46,389 nucleotides of DNA, taken from Saprospiraceae bacterium. Lineage in GTDB: Bacteria; Bacteroidota; Bacteroidia; Chitinophagales; Saprospiraceae. A program made the position numbers and the translations under genes. The notes under the pieces were generated by a model. That model saw only the letters and a list, made by a program, of their open reading frames with translations, was not told the origin of the DNA and did not search any database. Location of the stretch: the NCBI GenBank assembly GCA_027009605.1, contig JALVCY010000056.1, forward strand, positions 1 to 46,389. Direction: 5' to 3'. Below, one piece after another: positions 8,227 to 14,342 of the stretch; the stretch's first letter is position 1; each line of letters begins with the position of its first letter.

Positions 8227-8560
8227 ACCCCGGCGAGCAGCAAAACTGACACAACATCATAAACCATCAAGCTTCTCCAGATTTTCAAAATCTACGATAA
8301 GACAACACTCGGAAATTTAACCCAACTTGCCAATCACATCAGATTTTGAAAATCTATGACAACACAAGTTTGCCCCAACCAAACAGACCCAACCACCCAA
8401 ACCACAACAAAAAATACAAACCCGGCAAAAATAAACCAACAAACTTATTTGGCCTATCTATAAAACCCCTTAGCTTTGTGCCTGCTTTCAAAAAGAAAAT
8501 CAAACAAAATAGAACTACAGGGCTTCCCCCCACGTTAGTACTAAAGAAAACACACGTCGC
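8227..8560. other. panC-corA intergenic region with twin palindromes
   Basis: No gene is supported; the ORFs drawn here overlap a promoter and have atypical composition. Two near-identical 15-bp palindromes occur, AGATTTTCAAAATCT (8279-8293) and AGATTTTGAAAATCT (8341-8355). Each is followed by TA[CT]GA and then ACAACAC a few bases later. The copies are 62 bp apart, upstream of the corA promoter. Confidence 0.6.
8449..8478 (+). promoter_or_regulatory. corA promoter (TTG-N19-TAGCTTTG)
   Basis: TTG at 8449-8451, exactly 19 bp, then TAGCTTTG at 8471-8478. This is a full match to the Bacteroidota primary-sigma consensus. It predicts a leader of about 75 nt before the corA ATG at 8561. Confidence 0.75.
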
Positions 8561-9508
8561 ATGATCCAATATTTCACTAGCCAAGGCCGGGAGCTCACCA
8601 AGGTTAAAGAGCCAACAGCGGGATGCTGGATCAATATCAGCCCGCCTATTGGCCAAGAAGAACTGGATTTAATCACCAAGGAGCATCAGCTGCCTCCTGA
8701 TTTTTTGACAGACGCCTTAGACTCCGATGAAAGAGCACGTTATGAACGAGAAGATGATGCCAAGCTCATTCTGTTTTCTGTAGCCATCGAAAACAAAACC
8801 GACAGAGAAGATGAACCTATGTTTGTAACCGAACCTTTGGGCATCATTCTGACCGAAGACGACTACATCATTACAATCTCTAATAATACCAACCCCATCC
8901 TAGCTCTCTTCATCCATGGTAAAGTAAAAATCGACATCACAGATCGCAAGCTCTTTGTCCTAAAAATCCTTGAACATAATGTCTATCGTTTCTTGACCAG
9001 CTTGCGCAAATTGAATGGACGGCGGAATCTAATAGAAAAAGAACTCTACAATTCCAGCCGCAACCGGGAGCTCAAACTCCTACTCTCCATCGAAAAAAGC
9101 TTAGTCTATTTTGTCGATGCCCTGAATGCCAACGAGCTTTTGAAACGAAAACTCAACCGCACCGACCAACTAGAGATTCGCGGGCAAGAAGAAAAAGAAG
9201 ACTTGTTTGAAGACATCATCATTGATGCTTCGCAGGCACTGGCCATGGCAAATCTTTACACAGACATCCTGAATGGCACCATGGAGACTTATTCTTCCAT
9301 TATATCCAATAACCTGAACCTAATCATCCACCGCCTGACCATCATCACTTTTATTTTAATGGTTCCCACCTTGATTGCCAGTTTCTATGGCATGAATGTA
9401 CCCAATGGACTTGAGCACAATCATTATGCCTTCGGGGGTATCATTCTCCTATCTATCCTTATCTCTGTCTTCCTTGCCATTTTCTTTAAACGCAACAAAA
9501 TGATGTAA
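8561..9508 (+). CDS. corA: CorA family divalent cation (Mg2+/Co2+) transporter
   Basis: Inner-membrane pentameric channel for Mg2+ and related divalent cations. The 315 residues have the usual plan: a large soluble acidic/helical N-terminal part (about 1-250), two closely spaced membrane helices at the C-terminus, and the signature GMN (residues 277-279, in YGMNVPNG) at the end of the first helix. The terminal helix ends in a basic FKRNKMM tail on the cytoplasmic side. The long central helices (for example NLIEKELYNSSRNREL) form the typical coiled region. A consensus promoter precedes it, so it is probably its own transcription unit, separate from panC. Confidence 0.93.
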   Translation: MIQYFTSQGRELTKVKEPTAGCWINISPPIGQEELDLITKEHQLPPDFLTDALDSDERARYEREDDAKLILFSVAIENKTDREDEPMFVTEPLGIILTEDDYIITISNNTNPILALFIHGKVKIDITDRKLFVLKILEHNVYRFLTSLRKLNGRRNLIEKELYNSSRNRELKLLLSIEKSLVYFVDALNANELLKRKLNRTDQLEIRGQEEKEDLFEDIIIDASQALAMANLYTDILNGTMETYSSIISNNLNLIIHRLTIITFILMVPTLIASFYGMNVPNGLEHNHYAFGGIILLSILISVFLAIFFKRNKMM

Positions 9509-9614
9509 CAAGCCTACACTCCGGCAGGCCGGTTCTTTTCGTACCAATCCCAAAAACCAACCCTTCTCCAAAAAAATCACGTATCTTGTCCCCTAAATAA
9601 AACGTAACCACCCT

Positions 9615-10736
9615 ATGAAAATAATTATTTTAGGCACGGCCTATCCTTTTCGGGGCGGCTTGGCTTCGTTTAATGAGCGGCTGGCTTATGAACTCCAAGA
9701 CATGGGGCACGAGGTGATGATTTATACCTTTACCAAGCAATATCCGGATTTTTTATTCCCGGGCAAAACTCAACTTAGCGAAAGCGAAGCCCCACAAAAA
9801 TTAGAGATTGCTCAAAAAATCCATTCTTACAATCCTTTGAACTGGGGAAAAGTGGGTAAGGAATTAAGGAAAATCGCTCCGGATTTGTTGATTGCCAAGT
9901 TTTGGATTCCTTTTATTGGGCCGTCTTTGGGCACCATTATCAAGAGAGCAAAGAAAAATGGCCATACCAAAGCCATTTCCATTATCGACAATATTATCCC
10001 GCACGAATCCCGAATCGGAGACCGGCAACTAGCCAATTATTTTACCAAACAAATTGACCACTTCGTTGTGATGTCTAAGTCCGTAGGTGAAGAGATGAAG
10101 GAGTTCACAACCCAACCGGTTATCTATTCTCCCCACCCCGTGTACGATAATTATGGTGAGCCCGTCTCAAGAGAAGAAGCCTTGCAAAAATTAAACCTGA
10201 ATCCGGAGAAAAAGTACATTCTATTTTTTGGCTTCATCCGGGATTACAAGGGATTGGATTTGTTATTGGAAGCCATGGCTCAAGACATTTTGCGCCAGCA
10301 GAACATCCAACTCATCGTCGCCGGAGAGTACTACTCCAACGAAGAAAAATACACCCAACTCATCGAAAAACTCCAAATCAAAGACCAATTAGTACTTTTC
10401 AATAGTTTTATTCCTAATGAAGAAGTCAAATATTATTTTAGTGCCGCCGACTTAGTCGTTCAGCCATATAAATCGGCGACACAAAGTGGGATTTCTCAAA
10501 TTGCAGTGCATTTTGAAGTACCCATGGTTGTCACAGATGTGGGCGGGCTCAAAGAAATTGTCAAAGACCAAATCAATGGTTACATCGTCCAAAAAGACCC
10601 GGCTTCCATTGCCCAAGCCATCACCCAATTTTATGCAGATAATAAACAACAAGAATTCAAGGAAAAAATCGTTTTGGAAAAAGAGCAGTATTCTTGGAAA
10701 TATTTTGCGAAAGCGGTCCTAGACCTGAAGCGATAA
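9615..10736 (+). CDS. Glycosyltransferase family 4-like protein
   Basis: GT-B fold sugar transferase, 373 residues. The N-terminal acceptor domain begins MKIIILGTAYPFRGG, with the glycine-rich loop of GT4-like enzymes. The C-terminal GT1/GT4 domain (about 185-370) has ILFFGFIRDYKGLDLLL, VVAGEY-type and DLVVQPYKSATQSGISQIA segments; the last is the E-x7-E region, with the first acidic position here not strictly Glu. It stands directly upstream of the GDP-heptose genes (40 bp to hddA). I therefore infer that it uses or modifies a heptose-containing glycan of LPS or a surface polymer; the donor and acceptor cannot be read from the sequence. Confidence 0.85.
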   Translation: MKIIILGTAYPFRGGLASFNERLAYELQDMGHEVMIYTFTKQYPDFLFPGKTQLSESEAPQKLEIAQKIHSYNPLNWGKVGKELRKIAPDLLIAKFWIPFIGPSLGTIIKRAKKNGHTKAISIIDNIIPHESRIGDRQLANYFTKQIDHFVVMSKSVGEEMKEFTTQPVIYSPHPVYDNYGEPVSREEALQKLNLNPEKKYILFFGFIRDYKGLDLLLEAMAQDILRQQNIQLIVAGEYYSNEEKYTQLIEKLQIKDQLVLFNSFIPNEEVKYYFSAADLVVQPYKSATQSGISQIAVHFEVPMVVTDVGGLKEIVKDQINGYIVQKDPASIAQAITQFYADNKQQEFKEKIVLEKEQYSWKYFAKAVLDLKR

Positions 10737-10776
10737 ATTTTTTCTACAAACCGGTAAATCACCCAAACAAGTTAGC

Positions 10777-11802
10777 ATGATAGTAAGAGCAAAAGCACCA
10801 TTAAGACTAGGATTAGCCGGCGGGGGCACGGACGTCAGTCCTTTTGTGGACACCTATGGCGGCAGTATTCTGAATGCCACTATCAATCTATATGCACATG
10901 CCACCATCGAGCCCAGAGCCGACGGAAAAATCGTCTTAAATGCCATCGACTTAGGTGAAAATGGAACTTTCGATGCCTCCAAGCAACTGGAAATTGACGG
11001 GCATTTGTCCCTACTCAAAGGAGTGTATAACCGAATCGTCAGAGACTTCATCCAACGACCATTATCGTTTACGTTGACGACTTTTGTAGATGCCCCCAAG
11101 GGCTCCGGTCTAGGCTCTTCTTCGACGATTACAGTGGCCATTTTGGGGGCTTTTATTGAGTGGCTAAAGCTACCACTAGGCGAATATGACATTGCCCACT
11201 TAGCCTATTCCATTGAGCGTCAAGACCTTGCAATGGCCGGTGGCCGGCAAGACCAATATGCTGCGACTTTTGGGGGCGTCAACTTCATGGAGTTTTACGC
11301 AGATGATAAAGTGATTGTCAACCCCTTGCGTATCCGCGAAAAATACTTGCATGAATTAAATTTCAACCTATTGCTTTACTACACAGGTACTAGCCGCCTT
11401 TCGGCAAAAATAATAGAAAAACAAGCCAAAAACTTTGCCGCAAAATCCACTCGCTCCATCGAAGCGGCTCTAAAACTCAAGGAACAATCCATCCTCATGA
11501 AAGAAGCCATCTTGACCGGAGATTTGGATAAATTCGGCCAAATCCTAGACCTAGGCTGGCAATCCAAAAAAGAAACCGCACCCGGCATCTCCAATGAAGT
11601 CATTGATGAAATATATGCTCAGGCAAGAGCCGCCGGTGCTACCGGCGGGAAAATATCCGGTGCCGGTGGTGGAGGCTTTATGATTTTTTACGCACCCGGC
11701 ACCGCACGATATCCGGTGATGGATTTATTAAATTCATTTGGTGGTGTAGTTCGCCCTTATAGCTTTACGACTCAAGGTTTGATTAGTTGGCGCATTGATT
11801 AG
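10777..11802 (+). CDS. hddA: D-glycero-alpha-D-manno-heptose-7-phosphate kinase (GHMP kinase)
   Basis: Phosphorylates D-glycero-D-manno-heptose 7-phosphate at C1, in the alpha configuration, on the GDP-heptose route. The 341-residue protein begins MIVRAKAPLRLGLAGGGTD, the HddA/GHMP start. The GHMP ATP-binding motif PKGSGLGSSSTITV is at about 107-120 and the third motif GGKISGAGGGGF near the C-terminus. It is a GHMP kinase, not the PfkB-type kinase of HldE, which argues for GDP- rather than ADP-heptose. It lies 40 bp after the glycosyltransferase and shares its pathway with gmhA and hddC-gmhB, from which it is separated by a 635-bp repeat-rich gap. Confidence 0.92.
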   Translation: MIVRAKAPLRLGLAGGGTDVSPFVDTYGGSILNATINLYAHATIEPRADGKIVLNAIDLGENGTFDASKQLEIDGHLSLLKGVYNRIVRDFIQRPLSFTLTTFVDAPKGSGLGSSSTITVAILGAFIEWLKLPLGEYDIAHLAYSIERQDLAMAGGRQDQYAATFGGVNFMEFYADDKVIVNPLRIREKYLHELNFNLLLYYTGTSRLSAKIIEKQAKNFAAKSTRSIEAALKLKEQSILMKEAILTGDLDKFGQILDLGWQSKKETAPGISNEVIDEIYAQARAAGATGGKISGAGGGGFMIFYAPGTARYPVMDLLNSFGGVVRPYSFTTQGLISWRID

Positions 11803-11880
11803 ATTCGTCAAAGGCGACCACATGTGTCTGCTCCGAAAAGTCGAGAGCGGTGATTTGTTCTTGAGTCCACAAAATTTTAT
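11783..11880 (-). pseudogene. Possible coding remnant antisense to the hddA 3' end
   Basis: The minus strand is open and protein-like in one frame, ...ILWTQEQITALDFSEQ and THVVAFDESNQCAN, ending in TAA at 11783-11785. It has no start codon of its own and runs upstream into AAAGGTTAAGGG-type repeats. It may be the tail of a gene whose 5' part was lost as the repeats accumulated. I do not recognise the family. It could also be chance. Confidence 0.25.
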
Positions 11881-11924
11881 TTGGTTTTCTCCTTTCACCT
11901 TTTACCCTTAACCTTTTACCTTGG

Positions 11925-12126
11925 GTTCAATTTGTGCTTCGCACGTTCAATTTGCCCTTCGGGCGTTCATTGCCTTCGGCGTTCAAGGGGAATGCTCTCT
12001 TGGCTGCCTTCCCGATATACCGTTACACCGTTATACCACTATACCGTTCATTGCCTTCGGCGTTCAATTTGTGCTTCGCACGTTCAATTTGCCCTTCGGG
12101 CGTTCAATGTCCTTCGGACGTTCAAG
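11925..12126. repeat. Array of short TTCG-loop hairpins
   Basis: Seven copies of a GTTCA(A)TT(T) spacer each lead into a small stem closed by TTCG: GTGC-TTC-GCAC (11934, 12071), GCCC-TTC-GGGC (11954, 12091), GCC-TTC-GGC (11972, 12053) and GTCC-TTC-GGAC (12109). The stem sequence changes but both sides change together, while the TTCG tip and the GTTCAATT spacer stay fixed. The array is split into two blocks (11925-11984 and 12046-12126), each followed by AAGGGGAA and a GCCTTCCCG segment, so the whole unit looks duplicated. It is open in several frames, which explains three overlapping spurious ORFs. Confidence 0.8.
12018..12047. repeat. ACCGTTAY 8-bp tandem repeat, copy A
   Basis: Units read ACCGTTAC, ACCGTTAT, ACCACTAT, ACCGTT. 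The same 8-bp period recurs at 12158-12185, at the same relative place after the second hairpin block. Confidence 0.75.
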
Positions 12127-12157
12127 GGGAAAGAGCTCCTGGCCGCCTTCCCGTTAG

Positions 12158-12185
12158 ACCGCTACACCGTTATACCGTTATATCG
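12158..12185. repeat. ACCGTTAY 8-bp tandem repeat, copy B
   Basis: Units read ACCGCTAC, ACCGTTAT, ACCGTTAT, ATCG. Second copy of the composite repeat that ends the hairpin array. Confidence 0.75.
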
Positions 12186-12261
12186 TCCCAAAGACCAAAG
12201 ACAAAAACGCCACACATCAGGCAACAAATCCCCCAACAATGAGTTACTATATCGAATAAAT

Positions 12262-12424
12262 GTAACTGTTTAGGTGCTCCTATTTTAGGGCAAAAAATAG
12301 GCATTTTTGTGGATGTTGAAGCTACAATTTTTGAAGCGTAGCTGGGCTACGTGAAAATATTTTAGCAAAAACAGGCGCAAAAAGGGCATTTTTTAACCAA
12401 AATAGTGGGCACATAAACAGTTAC
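12262..12424 (+). mobile_element. MITE copy 1, 163 bp, IS66-like ends
   Basis: Non-coding element with near-perfect terminal inverted repeats: GTAACTGTTTAGGTGC at the left, GTGGGCACATAAACAGTTAC at the right. It is bounded by an exact 8-bp direct repeat GAATAAAT (12254-12261 and 12425-12432). The two ~50-nt arms are imperfectly complementary over most of their length, and the centre has a small CGTAG...CTACG stem. A second copy lies at 25482-25643. Ends beginning GTAA and 8-bp target duplications are known features of the IS66 family. The element has no ORF, so it would depend on a transposase elsewhere. Its right end is 13 bp from the gmhA ATG. Confidence 0.85.
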
Positions 12425-12437
12425 GAATAAATAAACC

Positions 12438-13010
12438 ATGCAAGAAAGAATAAAACAAATCCTGCAAGCCTCTATTTCGGTCAAGCAATCCATACTTCAG
12501 GATAAAGATTTGCAAGCCAACATACAAAAAGCAGTCAACATTTCCATTCAAGCCTTTCAAAAGGACAAAAAACTCCTTTTCTGTGGCAACGGAGGCAGTG
12601 CGGCAGATGCCCAACACCTAGCGGCTGAATTTTCCGGAAGGTTTTATATAGACCGGAAACCTCTTTTTGCGGAAGCGCTCCATGTCAATACTTCCTATTT
12701 GACGGCGGTAGCCAATGACTATAGCTTTGAGGAGATTTATTCTCGGATGGTTATTTCCAAAGGACGGGTTGGAGATGTGTTATTTGGATTATCCACTTCC
12801 GGAAATTCCCAAAATATCATTCGTGCCTTCGAGCAGGCTAGAGCGCAAGGAGTCATCACCATTGGAATGACCGGCGCATCGGGCGGAAAAATGAAAGCAT
12901 TGAGTGACCTCTTAATCAACATTCCATCAACCGATACGCCGAGAATTCAAGAGTCCCACATTACCGTAGGTCATATTATTTGTGAATTAACCGAAGCAGC
13001 TTTATTTTGA
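12438..13010 (+). CDS. gmhA: D-sedoheptulose 7-phosphate isomerase (phosphoheptose isomerase), GmhA
   Basis: First step of heptose activation: sedoheptulose-7-phosphate to D-glycero-D-manno-heptose 7-phosphate. The 190 residues match the family length. It is a single SIS-fold domain with CGNGGSAADAQHLAAEFSGRF (about 49-69), LSTSGNSQNI, TGASGG and, near the C-terminus, QESHITVGHIICELTE, carrying the catalytic His region. Its stop codon overlaps the TTG start of the next gene (TTGA), so translation of the two is probably coupled. A MITE and its target duplication end only 5 bp before the ATG, so whatever native leader or promoter existed has been replaced or displaced. Confidence 0.95.
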   Translation: MQERIKQILQASISVKQSILQDKDLQANIQKAVNISIQAFQKDKKLLFCGNGGSAADAQHLAAEFSGRFYIDRKPLFAEALHVNTSYLTAVANDYSFEEIYSRMVISKGRVGDVLFGLSTSGNSQNIIRAFEQARAQGVITIGMTGASGGKMKALSDLLINIPSTDTPRIQESHITVGHIICELTEAALF

Positions 13011-14245
13011 GTCAAACAGCCATTCTCCTCGCAGGCGGCAAAGGAACCCGCCTACAATCTGTCGTTTCAGACATCCCCAAACCGATGGCAGCCATAGGCC
13101 CCAAGCCCTTCTTGGCCTTTCTGCTGGATGCACTCAAATTCCAGGGGATTACCCGGGTTATTTTAGGTGTTGGCTACAAATCAGAAGTAATTATTGATTA
13201 TTTCGGTAGCGAGTATGAGGGGATGGCACTTTTTTACAGCATTGAAGATACGCCTTTGGGTACGGGGGGCGCCATTGCTCAAGCCATGCGATTAGTAGAA
13301 GAAGAATCTGCTTTTGTACTCAACGGAGATAGCTTTATTGATGTAAATTTAGAGGATATGCGGGTAAAAGGCGCTGATTTCCCGTTTGTCATGGCCATCA
13401 AAAAGATGTATGAATTTGAACGCTACGGCACCGTCACCATTGTGAAAGACCAAGTGGTTTCTTTCAATGAAAAACAACCCGTCAAGGAAGGTTGGATCAA
13501 TACAGGTGTTTATCTCATCAGAAAAGAATTATTGACCACCGGTTTCCCTGACAAGTTTTCTTTTGAGACCGATTTCATGGAGGCTTATGTATCTAAGATT
13601 TCATTTGGCGTCGTTCAAACTAGTGGCTTTTTTATAGACATCGGTATTCCGGAAGATTATGCGCTTGCGCAAAAAATATTACCGAACAAGATATTCCAAG
13701 CTATTTCTCGGCATTTTGATACTTCATGGACTATTTTTTTGGATCGGGACGGGGTCATCAATCAAAGGCGGGTGGGAGATTATGTCAAGTCTATCGACGA
13801 ATTGGTCTTTTTACCGGGTGCGCTCCAAGCCATTAAACATTTCTCCAAAATATTTGGCCGGGTCATCATCGTAACCAATCAACAAGGTATTGCCAAAGGG
13901 CTCATGTCGTCGGAAGATGTTCAACAAGTACATGATTTTTTGCGCAAGCAGGTCGAAGAAATCGGAGGAAAGATAGATGGGATTTACTTCTGTCCGGATT
14001 GGGCCTACAAATCCCCGAATTGTAGAAAGCCCCATCCGAACCTAGCTCTACAAGCGCAAAAGGACTTTCCGAATATTGATTTTCGCAAGTCTTTGATGGT
14101 TGGCGACATGGCTTCTGATATTGAATTTGGGCAAGGTCTTGGCATGATGACGGTTTGGATTCGAGAAAGTCCCGAGCTCCCGTTTATCCGGCCTGTACCT
14201 TCTTTTTGGTCGCCAAGCCTGTCGGAGTTAATGGGAGGAGAGTGA
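13007..14245 (+). CDS. Bifunctional GDP-heptose synthesis protein: HddC-type nucleotidyltransferase fused to GmhB-type phosphatase
   Basis: Two enzymes in one chain of 412 residues. Residues 1-235 are a sugar-1-phosphate nucleotidyltransferase (LLAGGKGTRL at 7-16, IPKPM, NGDSFIDV), the fold of HddC guanylyltransferases rather than the HIGH-type cytidylyltransferase of HldE. Residues 241-400 are an HAD-IIIA phosphatase like GmhB: DRDGVIN (246-252) with both catalytic Asp, VTNQQGIAKG, and GDMASD (366-371). The usual four-ligand Zn site is incomplete; only Cys329 and Cys339 (CPDW...NCRKPHP) remain. The start is TTG at 13007, overlapping the gmhA stop by 4 bp. Together with hddA and gmhA this completes the GDP-D-glycero-alpha-D-manno-heptose route. 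Confidence 0.9.
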   Translation: MSQTAILLAGGKGTRLQSVVSDIPKPMAAIGPKPFLAFLLDALKFQGITRVILGVGYKSEVIIDYFGSEYEGMALFYSIEDTPLGTGGAIAQAMRLVEEESAFVLNGDSFIDVNLEDMRVKGADFPFVMAIKKMYEFERYGTVTIVKDQVVSFNEKQPVKEGWINTGVYLIRKELLTTGFPDKFSFETDFMEAYVSKISFGVVQTSGFFIDIGIPEDYALAQKILPNKIFQAISRHFDTSWTIFLDRDGVINQRRVGDYVKSIDELVFLPGALQAIKHFSKIFGRVIIVTNQQGIAKGLMSSEDVQQVHDFLRKQVEEIGGKIDGIYFCPDWAYKSPNCRKPHPNLALQAQKDFPNIDFRKSLMVGDMASDIEFGQGLGMMTVWIRESPELPFIRPVPSFWSPSLSELMGGE

Positions 14246-14287
14246 AGGTTAAAAAAGGTTGGGAGAGTTGGGAAAGCGCTTCACAGA

Positions 14288-14321
14288 AAAAAAGCCAAAT
14301 CTGTTGGGATTCGGCTTTTTT
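14288..14321. terminator. Bidirectional intrinsic terminator between hddC-gmhB and infB
   Basis: AAAAAAGCC (14288-14296) pairs with GGCTTTTTT (14313-14321). An inner AATC/GATT extends the stem past one mismatch, with a 6-nt loop. A-run and T-run flanks allow it to end transcripts from both convergent sides. Confidence 0.8.
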
Positions 14322-14342
14322 ATTAATTGAAGGGATAATATT

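Noticed and set aside
8346-8564. 72-aa plus ORF before corA
   Set aside because: It overlaps the consensus corA promoter and has biased, unstructured composition.
11925-12126. CRISPR array
   Set aside because: Units are about 20 bp with no unique 25-40 bp spacers, stems vary and there are no cas genes.
11881-12273. Three overlapping plus-strand ORFs (130, 78, 102 aa)
   Set aside because: They translate the hairpin array and microsatellite in different frames; repeated CFARSICPSG-type peptides come from the DNA repeats and no start signal or family is seen.
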